From contig NW_026622808.1 in the NCBI RefSeq assembly GCF_023065955.2, positions 40,188,475 through 40,252,474 of the forward strand: 64,000 bases of DNA, written 5' to 3'. The notes under the pieces are model-generated. The model did not search any database, was not told the origin of the DNA, and saw nothing but the letters and a program-made list of their open reading frames with translations. This DNA is from Ursus arctos. Taxonomy: Eukaryota; Chordata; Mammalia; Carnivora; Ursidae. Positions 1 to 10,639 of this stretch are shown here, piece after piece (position 1 is the stretch's first letter; each line of letters starts with the position of its first letter). The translations under genes were made by a program, and so were the position numbers.

Positions 1-94
1 TTAAAAAATGAAAAATCTTAAAAAAAAAGATTAAAAAAAAGAGAGAGACAGAGACAGTTTATGATTGAAGGTGACTTGCAAAAACGATGTCTGG

Positions 95-290
95 GGGTGC
101 CTGGGTGGCGCAGTCATTAAGCGTCTGCTTTCGGCTCAGGGCGTGATCCCAGCGTTATGGGATCGAGCCCCACATCAGGCTTCTCCGCTGGGAGCCTGCT
201 TCTTCCTCTCCCACTCCCCCTGCTTGTGTTCCCTTTCTCTCTGGCTGTCTCTGTCAAATAAATAAATAAAATCTTTTAAAAAAAAACAAA
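95..290 (+). mobile_element. Can-SINE (tRNA-Lys-derived), full length
   Basis: Starts with the tRNA-like head (GGTGCCTGGGTGGCGCAG), then the GGGATCGAGCCCCACATCAG box-B-like part, a CT-rich segment and an AATAAAATCTTTT tail. Perfect 15-bp target-site duplications AAAAACGATGTCTGG lie at 80-94 and 291-305, so the insertion is young and its borders are exact. Confidence 0.95.
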
Positions 291-892
291 AAAAACGATG
301 TCTGGCCCGACTTCTAGTGGATTCTGGAGCCCTGTTGACTCACCTGAACCAGGCCAGTATGGGGCAGCCCGAGGCATGATCACTGAGGCCACACGTCAGG
401 CCCCCGCTGGGGAAGGTGACCGGTTGTTCACTCAGTAAATAGCTAAGGCTACCCATGGCCCATCCTCCTGCTAGGTAGGAAACAAGCTTACCGGCCTTCC
501 AGCCTCTAAGGGTGCCTCAAGGGACTGCCTGCTCATCTTCCAGTCTCTTTAATAACCCAGACTGGTGTCATGCCCTCCCTGGAAGGGCCCGTTCACCTTG
601 TTGATAACCCTCATCCCTCTGCCACACTCTGGAAATGAGCATCAGTGCTGTTTGCCCAAAGGAGTTTTCTGGAGGGGAGTTCTTCTCTGCTTCTTGCCCC
701 TTGGGGTTAGGCTTGGAAAGTGGTCCGTTGATTTGGCTCTGCTCCTAGCTACCATTCCAGAAGTGGTCCGAGGCTCTGCCTGGGATCAAGGTCAGGCTCC
801 CTTTGAAGGGGGTCAACTCCCTGGACTTCATACCAGCCAGGGCTTTTCCACTGCCTTCAGAAAAATTTTAGGTTTTAATTAAATATAAATGC

Positions 893-1375
893 TGAGCCGA
901 GATGCCCTTCAACAGATGACTGGATTAAGAAGTGGTGGTCCATTTATACAATGGAATATTACTCAGCTTTCAAAAAGAACGATTTCTCAACATTTGCTGC
1001 AACATGGACGGCACTGGAGGAGATAATGCTAAGTGAAATAAGTCAAGCAGAGAAAGACAATTATCATATGATTTCTCTCATCTATGGAACATAGGAACTA
1101 GGAAGATCGGTAGGAGAAGAAAGGGATAAAGAAAGGGGGGTAATCAGAAGGGGGAATGAAGCATGAGAGACTATGGACTCTGAGAAACAAACTGAGGGCT
1201 TCAGAGGGGAGGGGGGTGGGGGAATGGGATAGACTGGTGATGGGTAGTAAGGAGGGCACATATTGCATGGTGCACTGGGTGTTATACACAACTAATGAAT
1301 CATCGAACTTTACATCAAAAACCAGGGATGTACTGTATGGTGACTAACATAATAAAAAAACATTAAAAAATATAT
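893..1375 (+). mobile_element. LINE-1 3' end, 5'-truncated
   Basis: The text matches the end of carnivore L1 ORF2 and its 3' UTR: a 'cccttcaacagatgactgga' stretch, then 'gtgttatacacaactaatgaatcatcgaac', ending in 'gtactgtatggtgactaacataataaaaaaac'. About 480 bases remain. A smaller copy of the same 3' end occurs near 6880 and an inverted one near 54050. Confidence 0.93.
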
Positions 1376-2905
1376 ATATAAATGCTGACTTTGGGTCCCT
1401 CATTTACTTCCCAAGCCCTGAATGTATCGATCTCAGGACAATCATTAGTTGGTTAGTGAAATAAATATTGTTCTAAAATGATGGATGCAAATTTTTACAT
1501 GCACATACACTAGCCTTCTGCTTTGGGGACTTGCTGTCTTGGATCAAGAAGTCTTTTATTAAAGGTAGCAGTTCACTGGGTCTGTTCCAAAAGTGTTTGC
1601 TGAAATACTCTTTGGCTAGTTTGGGGAGCATTTTTTTTTTTTAACTCTTAGTCTGTCTCTGTCTCTCCTCCTCTCCTCCCACGCCCCATCTGTTTCATCA
1701 CTTTGTCTGCTATGCATCTGTCTGTCTCTTACCCATGCACACAGGCACACAGACATACCCTCCCCTGACAGGTGGGAGCCGGCTCTTCTGATCCTTCATC
1801 TTGTTACATCTTCAACACTGCTCCTTTAACCATACAGACTGGGCTTCCTCACCAGCCACTTCTCTCTCCCCCCGCCAAAGTTGCATGATGTTCATACTAC
1901 CCCTCCATCCCTGAAAGGAGAGAGAGTGGGCACGGTCACATATGGGGCAGTGGAGATGTCCTCACATGACCCGCTGAAGTCAGGGCCAGGTACCCAGCTG
2001 CTGCCCTGTGCCTCCAGCTGCCCTGGGGCTCCAGACTGGAAGTCACCAGCAAGTGGGCCTGCGGTTGCCTGTGTGTGCCTGTGATGGGGTGAAGGTCTTG
2101 GGTGACCATGATTAGCCTAGTCAGGGAGAGGGTATCAGGTGGCTCCTTTCTGCAACAGGAAGGCCCCTCTCCCGCGGCTCCTAGAGGAAACTTTCCTTCG
2201 TGGCTTGTTGGATCTTTGGTCTGTCTCTCCTCCAGGCAATGACTGGGAACCTTAGGGCACACCTAGGGGGGTGCCCAGGTTCCAGCAGGAGATGGGAGGA
2301 GAAGGAAGGATTCTTAGGGGCAAGAAAGTGGCAACTATTGACACGAGTATAGGTCTACAATCCCCCACCAAACTTCCAAAAGCCGGATGTGATTCTGAAT
2401 TCAGAAATTTTCCCATTTCAGGGTATCAAGGTGTGTGCCCCACAGAGTATGTGACATCCCCAGGGGGCTCTGAGGCTGCCTTACGTGATCAAACGCACTG
2501 ACATTTCTGCGTGCAGAGTATGAATATCCACAGTAAGTGGGACAAAAACTCTAAAAAGATTCATCTCTGTTCAGATTCAGCGTTGGGTGCCACATGAGGA
2601 AAGATTTGGTTTCCATGTTTTTCTTGGATTTCGGAATTGCCGATAAGGGATGGCAGGCCTCCGCTCCCTGTTTCCTCTCTCCTGCCTTGGGGTGGGGGAG
2701 GTGGGGGGTGGGAGTTGGGGGGCAGGAGGGGGCGTCTTGAGGAAGTCTGTTTTTCCAAGTGGGAAGAGAGGCATGCAGATGGGTGTGGTCCATGGCTCCC
2801 TCTTGTGACTGTTAGGGGCAAGTCCTGATTTTATTTACCAATTTTATAATTTGACCGTTATTAAATTATACAAATAATGCCCTGTCACTTTAAAACAAGT
2901 CAAAC

Positions 2906-3113
2906 AGGGACGTCAGGGTCCTTCAGTCAGTTAAGCATCTGCCTTCAGCTCAGGTCATGATGCCAGGGTCCTGGGATCGAGTCCCACGTCAGGCGCCTTG
3001 CTCAGCAAGGAGCGTGCTTCTCCCCCTGCCTCTGCCACTCCCCCTGTTTATGTTCTCTCTGTCTCTTCCTCTCTCTCTCTCTGAGAAATAAGTAAATAAA
3101 ATCTTTAAAAAAA
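2906..3113 (+). mobile_element. Can-SINE
   Basis: Diverged copy with the GGATCGAGTCCCACGTCAGG core, a (CT)n stretch at about 3055-3082 and an AAATAAAATCTTT tail. Imperfect flanking duplications AAGTCAAACA and AAGTCAAGCA are visible. Confidence 0.9.
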
Positions 3114-4034
3114 TAAGTCAAGCAAAATGAATGTTTAAAAAATATGCTTATACATACATATGTATCAACAGAGAGGCCCCTACGGCTGGTTTATTGGGTG
3201 TGTTTTACATAAATGGGATCATGCTGGACATCAGTGTTGCCCACCCTGCACCCCCGATTGATCTTTTCACTTACCTCTATGTCTTGGGTTTCTTATAGGT
3301 CAGAACCCACAGATCCCCCAGGTTCCTATAACGGAGATACAGAGGCCTCCAGAGAAAGGGGGGGAGTACAGTCAAGGTGGACTTCTTTGTAGGAACCCTC
3401 TGAATCCCTCAGAAAGGATCTCTGAATTTTAAGAAAGGCTCTTGGGCCCCTCCAGAAACAGGATGCTCAATTACAGGGTGGTTATCCCTTCCCCAAATTC
3501 TCCCTTCCTAGGGTCCTAGAGCCTTTTTTTTTGTTTTTCCTTAGGGGAGATGTTTCTAAGGTTACTTTTAAGAAAAGCTTCCTCCATCATTTAAATACAT
3601 TTCAGAAATGCTGGATGAAACACAGTTAAATAGCCTGGCTCCCACTCCAGCCCTCAACACAAGCAGGGGACTGACTGGGAAGGGGCAAAAACATCCTTAG
3701 ACAGCAGCCAGGGTTGGGGCCAGGCAGGGGCTGAGGCAGGGGCCAGGCCATTGTGCTACTCCCCAGGACCATGAGGATGGTTTCCATTTGACAGTCTGGG
3801 CAGGAGCTTCTGGTCTTTTTTACCATTGACTGGTGAGCTGCCCCCCAGAGTCCTTGCCTGCAGGATGTGCTGCTAATGTCCCCTTCCCAGATCCCCTTTA
3901 CTGGCTGCTGCCCCCACACCTGCTGTGAGTGCTGGCTGCTGAGGAAACACCGCTGCCCTTCTCCCAGAGAACCACCCTCAGACGACGGGAGATGCCTGAG
4001 AGGTGGTGCCCCATCCTCTTCCTCTCACCTCCTG

Positions 4035-4176
4035 GGGTTGCCAGACAAAATACAGGATGCCCAGCTAAATTTAATTTCAGACAATGAATACTTTCTTAGC
4101 ATAAGGATACCCTGTTCACTGTTTATCTGAAACTCCAATTTAACTGGGCAAGTGTATTTGCTAAATCTGGCAACCC
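4035..4176. mobile_element. Palindromic MITE-like DNA transposon relic
   Basis: The 142-bp unit begins GGGTTGCCAGA (4035-4045) and ends with its exact reverse complement TCTGGCAACCC (4166-4176). Inner arms also pair: TGCCCAG at 4058-4064 with CTGGGCA at 4144-4150. This is the structure of an old non-autonomous DNA transposon of a type widespread in mammals; I do not assign the family name. Confidence 0.8.
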
Positions 4177-4514
4177 TGCAGCTGGCAATCACTGACTGGG
4201 GTGGGGGTTGCGGAGTATGATGAAGGCTTGGCCCCCTTGCCTCCAAGGCTGGAAGCTTGCTGGTATCATTTATGCTCCAGGGCTCGTGTGGGATCAGCCT
4301 GAGGCTGGGCTTCGCTTAGCTTCTTCCCCTGCCCGTCCTGCTTTCCTTCTCCCTTGCAGGTTTCCCATGAGAGCTGCCCCCAATAAATTACTTCCACAAG
4401 GATCCCTGTCTCATGCTCGGCCTCTGGGGACGCAAAAACATGCCTGCTTTTCAATTTCCTGTTTGGAAGGGATGCTCAGGGTTGCCTCAAAGGGCAACGT
4501 CCAGCCTTGTCATC

Positions 4515-4690
4515 CCACGGTTCTGGGGCTTCTCGCCACCTTAGACAAATGACTTACCCTCTCTAAGCTCCTTTCTTCTTTTCATCTGTGAGAGGCAATA
4601 ATGTGACATTGCAGGGTAGATAGGATAATGTGAGCAAGCTCTCTGGCACTTGGCAAGTCTCCCTAAATGGAAACAACAGCTGTCGTTCTA
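4515..4690 (+). mobile_element. MIR fossil SINE
   Basis: Shows the MIR order: 'ccttagacaaatgacttaccctctctaagctcc', 'catctgtgagaggcaataatg', then 'gagcaagctctctggcactt'. Heavily diverged, as expected for this ancient family. Confidence 0.7.
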
Positions 4691-5084
4691 TAGCTTTGAG
4701 CTTCTGGTCATTTTCACTCCCTTTGTCCTACCTTCTCAATCTGCTGACATGAGTGGATATGATTCCCATGAGCCTGATGGAGATTTGTGGCTGTAATCCT
4801 ACTTGGGCCTCTCTCTTGCCTTTTCTTCCCAACATTGTGAAAGCACCTCCATTTTAGCAAAAGCCATTTGGCACCAGTTCACAAGGCAGGGAGGGGAAGC
4901 TGAACACAGCAGGGGGGAGGAAGTGTGGACTCAACTCTTTCTTGGCTGCCATAGCTTCCAGGAACATAAAATACTCACAGATCTTCCCCAACAAATTTGC
5001 TCTGAAATGTCAGAAACACAGTGTCAGGAATGGCCGTCTTGAGCCAAATGACTCCACCAATGCAATGCTGGGCAACTTATTTTA

Positions 5085-5340
5085 TAGAGACTGAAGCAGG
5101 TTTGTGTATTATGTGTTGGAGTGATGTTAAGATATACTGTTAAGAAGGGAAATCCCCCCTACCACATCTCTGGAAGGACACTTAAGAAACTCCTACCAGT
5201 GGATGCCCCTGAGGAGAAAGGCTGGCTGGGTAAGGGGTGGGAGGGAGACTTACTTTTCATTGTTTATCCTTTCATACTATTTGCAATGTAGGCCACATGC
5301 CAACAGTATCTGTTAAGAAAGTAGATGAAGTTTAACTGAA
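5085..5340 (+). mobile_element. Old LINE-1 (L1ME-like) 3' fragment
   Basis: The stretch 'ctggaaggacacttaagaaactcctaccagtgg' followed by 'ggtgggagggagacttacttttcattgtttatcc' resembles the 3' untranslated part of old mammalian L1 elements. Subfamily is not resolved by eye. Confidence 0.55.
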
Positions 5341-6204
5341 AAAAAGTCAGCCAACTACTGTCTTTATCATTCAAAGGTATCTCTTTTATTCTAAACTCTG
5401 AATTAATGAGGCAACACTGAGAAAATTCAGGCAGGTTGGAAGGCACTTCCTTTTCAGGGTTTGGTGTAGAAAAGTGAAAATTACCCAAGTTCTTTGAATT
5501 CTAAAATACATGAGCTGCTCTGGTTTTTCTGGGCTGGAGCCTGGCAGGATGGGTTTGCCAGGTGGCTGGTTTTGGGGACCCTCTCCCATTACTGAGTGTT
5601 TCCTGAGCCAGATACTTTACACCAACTATTTTTTCCTTACAGCTCTGAGGTAGATGTTACTAATCTCTCTGTGTGACAGATGAGGAGGATGAAAAAGTGG
5701 CAGAGGATGTATTTGGAGTGAGTTTTGGCAGTTGCTGAAACCCAGCCTCTTCTAAGAAAGCAAATGCCACTGTCTGTGGGGTCTGTGTGGATTTCCTCTA
5801 CCTCTCCCCCAATCTGGAACAAGTCCTGTCTCCTCTGAGGAAAGAAGGAAGGGAAGCAGAGCCACAGAACCGGAGAACATGACTATAGCCAAGGACTGAA
5901 GTTGCAGGAAACAGCAGAAAGCGGCATTTTGAGAAAAGACACAAAAGAGAAAGACCCAGCCAACTCAGGCGCATGCGTGCCTGGTCAGGGCAACCCTCTA
6001 CCGCCCACCCCAGGCAGAATCAGCACACCCATCTACGAACTACAGCATTCATTAAATATGTGTTGAGTGCCAGAGACTGGAATGCAATGGTGAGCCAACA
6101 CAGACAAGGCCCCATGCTCATGGGGCTTACACTCAAGTTTTGGCAGCCCCAGCCCCTCTCCCATACACACCCCTGACTGGTGCCAGACAACTGGTGGTAG
6201 TATC

Positions 6205-6455
6205 GTGCAGTATGGAGAGCACCATCTAGAGTCAGACTGCCTGCTCCACCACTTACAACTGTGTTATCTTGGGCAAGTAACAGCCTCTTGTGCCTCAGTC
6301 TCCACCCCTGTAAAATGGGGATGATCATAGTAATAGCTACTTTAGGGTTGTGTGAGAGTTCCACGACATAACATGAAAAGTTTTTTTTCATAATGCCTGG
6401 CCCAAAGAAAATACTTGATAAATATTAGCTGCTATTATGATTATGATTATTATTT
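6205..6455 (+). mobile_element. MIR fossil SINE, near full length
   Basis: Clear MIR core: 'gagtcagactgcctg', 'cttgggcaagtaacagcctcttgtgcctcag', 'tgtaaaatggggatgatcatagtaatagctac', 'atgcctggcccaaagaaaatacttgataaata'. Confidence 0.88.
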
Positions 6456-6496
6456 ACAAACACTATCTGTTTGAGTACAGACAGGGCCATATCTTC

Positions 6497-6692
6497 ATTT
6501 TTTAAAAAATATTTTATTTATTTATTTGACAGAGAGACAGCCAGTGAGAGAGAGAACACAAGCAGGGGGAGTGGGAGAGGAAGAAGCAGGCTCCTAGCGG
6601 AGGAGCCTGATGTGGGGCTCGATCCCAGAAGGCTGGGATCACACCCTGAGCCGAAGGCAAGACGCTTAATGACTGCGCCACCCAGGTGCCCC
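6497..6692 (-). mobile_element. Can-SINE, full length, antisense
   Basis: Reads as the reverse complement of the bear-type SINE, from TTTTAAAAAATATTTTATTTATTT to GCGCCACCCAGGTGCCCC. Perfect 14-bp target-site duplication AGGGCCATATCTTC at 6483-6496 and 6693-6706. Confidence 0.95.
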
Positions 6693-6878
6693 AGGGCCAT
6701 ATCTTCTTGTTCTCCGCTGAGTTCCCGGTACCTAGCACATAATTGGGACTCAGCACGAATAAATGCATAGATGAAACCTGGCTTGCATTTGAAGATAGGA
6801 CCGTTTGGATCTTATGTCAACCCAGAGAGATAACCTACTATGTGCTGGGAGCCACAAGGGACATTAAAAGTGGCTCCG

Positions 6879-6978
6879 CTTACATCGGAAACCGGGGATG
6901 TACTGTACGGTGACTAACATAATATAATAAAAAATCATTAAAAAAAAAAAAAAAAAAAAGAAAGAAAAAAAAAAAAAA
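6879..6978 (+). mobile_element. Extremely truncated LINE-1 insertion
   Basis: Only the last roughly 60 bases of L1 3' UTR ('aaccggggatgtactgtacggtgactaacataatat') plus a long A-rich tail are present. The 13-bp duplication AAAAGTGGCTCCG occurs at 6866-6878 and 6976-6988, which proves target-primed insertion. Confidence 0.92.
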
Positions 6979-7163
6979 AGTGGCTCCGGTCCTTGGGGTG
7001 CTTGACAGAAGATGCGCAGCAGAAGAGATGCTACATATAAAGTTGAATGGATGAATGCATGGATAAATGAATGACTATAAAAGTGAGCTCCTGGGCCGAA
7101 TAAACACATCCGAAGTCCCATACCCTACACACACATTTGCTCACAGAGCTTTCCCTGGAGTGG

Positions 7164-7177
7164 GCACCAGGGGGCAC
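7164..7177 (+). promoter_or_regulatory. CTCF-like motif, forward
   Basis: GCACCAGGGGGCAC fits the CTCF core CCASYAGRKGGCRS at 13 of 14 positions (the first base differs). It sits about 100 bases upstream of the likely RPP14 transcription start. Occupancy cannot be judged from sequence. Confidence 0.6.
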
Positions 7178-7239
7178 TGAGCTCGGCCTGTCTCAGCTTC
7201 TAATCAGGATTCACGCCCAAGTTCTTAGGAGGACGCCGC

Positions 7240-7733
7240 GCGGTGACGTCATATCCGCACCTAGACGTCACGCTTCCGGGGGACGAAACATACAGGAGCC
7301 AAACGTAAGTATCCCCGGAGTTTTCTGGGCCCGGGGTCTGTCCTCTGCGGAGGAGCACCAAGCTTTGGCGGATTCTTGCAGTGAACAGGAGTCAGGGAGG
7401 CGCCGGGTCAGTCAAACCGAAAGCAGATAGGAGGAAGCCCAGGATAGAGCGGCTTTTTGCCGGGAATGAGCTCAGTCGGCCACGCTAGTGACGCATGGCC
7501 ATGCGCGCCAGGTGCGCATGCGCAAGGTGGGAGTTACGGCGGGCGGCGCGTGGCCGTCTGAGGTACCTATTCTTCTCTCCGGCCCATGACGCTGCTGGAG
7601 GTTCGGCAGCGCACCTTCCCGGGCACCTGAACTACGGGGTCTCGGTAGCAGATGGTGGCTGCGGGGTGTGAGTGGGACCGCGTGTGCAGAGCGCATGCGC
7701 CCGGCGCGAGGTGGGCGCTAAATAAATGGCGGA
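7240..7733 (+). promoter_or_regulatory. RPP14-HTD2 CpG-rich promoter region
   Basis: A TATA-less, CpG-rich stretch around the inferred first exon. It contains a palindromic CRE TGACGTCA (7244-7251), a second ACGTCA half site (7265-7270), an ETS-type CTTCCGG (7273-7279), a perfect NRF1 palindrome TGCGCATGCGCA (7513-7524), a second NRF1 core GCGCATGCGC (7691-7700) and a YY1-like AATGGCGGAC near 7724. The NRF1 sites lie downstream of the first donor, at the start of intron 1. NRF1 is an established activator of nuclear genes for mitochondrial proteins, which suits HTD2. Confidence 0.8.
7280..7304 (+). other. RPP14: RPP14 non-coding exon 1 (3' end; start approximate)
   Basis: The donor AAAC|GTAAGT at 7304/7305 is close to consensus and lies just after the CRE/ETS cluster, in the right place for the non-coding first exon. 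The transcription start is not visible; the left coordinate is a guess. Alternative first exons further into the CpG region (to about 7710) are possible. Confidence 0.5.
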
Positions 7734-8239
7734 CGTTAGTCAAATAAAAGTTGGAAACAACTCAAGTGCCCGACAGTAGGGGACTGAGTTTTTTTTTTTT
7801 TTTAATGATTGATTTGTCCCATAATTTATATATTGGATGTATACTGTGTGGGAAGCAGTAGTGAACAAGATAGATCTCCGTTTCTTGCAGAGTGTACGTT
7901 CTGTTGGGGTGGGGGAGGGAAGTACAAATAGAGAATAAATGAATTACGTAGTTGTCTTGGAAGGGGGTAAGTGCTATGAGGAAAAACTAGAACAGGGTCA
8001 TGGAGGGGCTGCCATATTAGAACAGCCACCGGATCAAATCGAGGGATGAGAGTTGATCAAAGCCATGAAGGAAGCGAGGGAGCCAGCCATCTGGCTACCT
8101 GGAGGAAGAGTATTCCCAGCATGCTTTGGAAAAGCTAGGAGCGAGGCGCAGAGGCAGGAGGGAAACGGTGTGTGAGGAAGAGCTAGGAGGAGTCTGGTGG
8201 AAAGGGTTGAGCAAGGGAGCATGGCCAGAGCTGTTGGAG

Positions 8240-8430
8240 GAGGCAGCGGTACAATTCAGGTAAGGCCTTGCAGGGCCTGTAAATCCTTTGGGTTTACTCT
8301 GAGTAAAACGGGAACCTTTGCAAGGTTTTGAGCAGAGGAATTCCTGGGGCTTGAATAGGTTTTAACTGGCTCACTCTGGCTGCTGTAGAGACTAGATTGG
8401 CAGGGGGAGCAGGTGAAAGCAAGGACACCT
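8240..8430 (+). repeat. Ancient interspersed repeat, family unresolved
   Basis: The phrase order 'aaatcctttgggtttactctgagtaaaacgggaacc', 'gttttgagcagagg', 'tcactctggctgctgtagagac' recurs in mammalian genomes. Diverged relatives are at 34480-34720, 41100-41320 and 63330-63430. I cannot name the family from memory. Confidence 0.45.
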
Positions 8431-8649
8431 ATTACTAATAGGTCACCTAATGAAAAGGCTGGCTTCAAAGGTGATGATAGCAAGAGCTGTGGAAGTGCTT
8501 TCATTGTGGTGAGCCTGGCAAATTTGCCAGGCTGTATGAAGGGTACCCAGGCATCCTCTCCTTTAATCTCGGGAGAGCCTGCAGAGGGCAATACTGTCAC
8601 TGCCTCTGAGGCTGAGGCCTATGTGGGGTTGACTGCTCAGTAAACACTT

Positions 8650-8830
8650 GATTCTTAAGTCATTTTTGGTAAAATATACATAACATAAAATTTACAATTT
8701 TTAAGGGTACAGCCCATTGACGTAAAGTACATTAACACTGTTACAAAACCATTATCACTATCCATTTCCAGACTACTCCCTTAAATCTTCATTGTTATTG
8801 GCATCCTGAGCCCCAGGCCCAATCTCATTC
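8650..8830 (-). mobile_element. Old LINE-1 3' fragment, antisense
   Basis: 'ggtaaaatatacataacataaaatttacaatttttaagg' followed by 'accattatcactatccatttccag' is the well-known inverted 3' end of old mammalian L1 elements. Confidence 0.65.
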
Positions 8831-9731
8831 CCCTAGCTCAGGCAGCCAACTCCATCAAGGCTGATGGTAACTCTTAAAAAACGCCTATCATGTGCCAAAC
8901 AATGAATGAAGTGATTGAGGGTCCTATTCTCCCTGCCTTCCAGTCAGGGAAGACTCTAATGGAAAGAATCATCCGGTGGTTATTTCTGCAGTCTTGAAAC
9001 CAAAGATATGCTTGAACATACAGGCCTGATTCAGTACGTGTTTATTGAATACCTGCTCTGTGCCAGACACAGTATTCATGTTTTTAAGTGGATGCTTGGA
9101 TGCAGCTCCTTGACCCTGACTTCTCGTTTTCTCTGAGGACATGATCTAGGAGTGGTTGGAACTGGGCTTGATGCAGAGGTTTTTGTAAATGCTGGTTTAT
9201 AGTCCCTTTCCTTGGTTGGACCTCAGTTTCCTGGTTCCATTAGTGGGGAACCAGATACTGAACAGATAGTATTAAGAGATTGCGTAACAAGTGAATCTAA
9301 TTTAGAACAAGGTGTCAAAAAGAAGGCTTTCTTAAGGAGATGAAATTCTAGAAGAAGTGAGCTTTAGGCTAAAATTCAAAGGATGAGGAGGGGCTATCCA
9401 GAGGGAGAGTGAGGTAGGAATGGAGCCGATCACAGATTCTCCCCAGGGGGATCAGAATGTTCTGAATTCTTGAAGGATCCAGGTCTATTAGAAATGACAT
9501 TGAGTGCCCATTCCAGGAATTCCTCCTCTCAAACCCCTTGCTGTTTAAGCTTGGTCTTGGGGGTGGGGGTGGGGGTCTACCAAATAGCTCTGTATAGACC
9601 TGGCCTTCAGACAGAGAACAGCATACCCAGCATGGGACGGGACAGTAGAACTACCACTGCTCATTCTTCTGTTCATGTTCTGTGTTGACGGAGAGTAAAC
9701 AAGAAGATCTTATATTTTATTCTTGTATGCT

Positions 9732-9916
9732 ATTTTTTTTAAAGATTTTGTTTATTTGTCAGAGACAACATGCATAAGCCAGGGGAGCAGCAGGCAGAGG
9801 GAGAAGCAGGCTCCCTGCTGAGCAAGGAGCCCGATGCGGGGCTCGGTCTCAGGACCTCAGGATCCTGACCTGAGCCGAAGGCAGACGCTTAACTAACTGA
9901 GCCACCCAGGCGTCCC
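9732..9916 (-). mobile_element. Can-SINE, antisense
   Basis: Runs from TTTTTTTTAAAGATTTTGTTTATTTG to CTGAGCCACCCAGGCGTCCC. A poly-T run (9917-9936) follows directly, possibly the remnant of a second insertion. Confidence 0.92.
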
Positions 9917-9954
9917 TTTTTTTTTTTTTTTTTTTTTAATTAGGAGGCATCATA

Positions 9955-10165
9955 CCAGAGTGGTCTTGAGGGGGCTCAGGACTGGTTGGAATCTATGTGC
10001 CCTTGGGCAAGTGTTACCTCTCTTTGCCAAGTCTCAATGTTCTCTTCTCAAAAATGGGGAGAAAAGTGGGAATAATAATAGCTTTTACTTCATGGGATCG
10101 TTTTGAAGACTTATGACCTAAGGCATGTGGGGCATTGAGTACAGAGCTGGGTACTTAGTAAGGAA
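9955..10165 (+). mobile_element. MIR fossil SINE
   Basis: 'gtgcccttgggcaagtgttacctctctttgcc', 'aaaatggggagaaaagtgggaataataatagc' and 'gagctgggtacttagta' give the MIR order. Confidence 0.75.
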
Positions 10166-10345
10166 AAATGTCCATTGGGATTATATTGTTAGAATTTAAA
10201 GAGTGCAACAGTCTGGCATATATAAAATCTGGAAACATTCTTTGTGTCTGTATAGGTAAATTTGGTTTGACCGGAATTAAATAAATTACTATACTAGGAG
10301 TTCTTTTAAAAATCAAATGGGTCAAAAAAAACCAAAACAAAACAA

Positions 10346-10448
10346 GGGGTGCCTGGCTGGTTCGGTCAGAGAAGCATGTGACTCTTGATCTCAGGGTCAT
10401 GAGTTCAAGCCCCACATTGGGTCTAGAGCTTACTTTAAAAAAAAATCA
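10346..10448 (+). mobile_element. Can-SINE, short type lacking CT segment
   Basis: GGGGTGCCTGGCTGGTTCGGTCAG through CATGAGTTCAAGCCCCACATTGG then directly an A-rich tail. Flanking direct repeats are approximate (AATCAAATGGGT and AATCAGAATGGGT). Confidence 0.85.
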
Positions 10449-10541
10449 GAATGGGTTAAATTCTCATTAAAAAAATGGGGAAAAAAGTGAAAATAGCTTG
10501 TACCTTGCTAATTTGTAGCCCTCTTGACTTTTAATTTCTAG

Positions 10542-10639
10542 ATGTGGTCAGCTTTGGAAAAGATGCCAGCTCCAGCCACCACGTATGAAAGAATAGTTTA
10601 CAAAAATCCCTCTGAGCACCACTATATGAAAGTCTGCCT
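10542..10639 (+). CDS. RPP14: RPP14 exon 2 (first coding exon)
   Basis: Acceptor TTTCTAG ends at 10541 and donor CT|GTAAGT begins at 10640. Coding from 10563 supplies residues 1-25 and two bases of codon 26. The 21 bases before are also open in frame and begin with ATG. Confidence 0.93.

Larger units (their letters stand above)
1..7160. other. Intergenic region upstream of RPP14
   Basis: No coding exon is recognisable on either strand. The stretch holds Can-SINEs, an L1 3' end, a very short L1 insertion, a palindromic DNA-transposon relic and MIR fossils, separated by unique sequence (about 310-890, 1380-2900, 3120-4030, 4700-5080 and 5350-6190) in which I see nothing specific. In the human gene order ABHD6 lies just upstream of RPP14 on the same strand, so some of this could be ABHD6 3' flank or 3' UTR, but I could not recognise its last coding exon. 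Confidence 0.7.
7305..10541 (+). other. RPP14 intron 1 (inferred)
   Basis: After the CpG-rich part it contains a short old-L1-like piece with poly-T (about 7738-7804), an old interspersed repeat (8240-8420), an antisense L1 3' fragment, a Can-SINE, a MIR and a short Can-SINE. Unique stretches 7805-8240 and 8880-9730 show no gene. The intron ends at TTTCTAG (10535-10541). Confidence 0.6.

Noticed and set aside
6514..6770. Frames inside Can-SINEs, such as this one and similar ones near 14310, 45020 and 45448
   Set aside because: They are translations of the SINE consensus and recur in most copies, so they are not genes.
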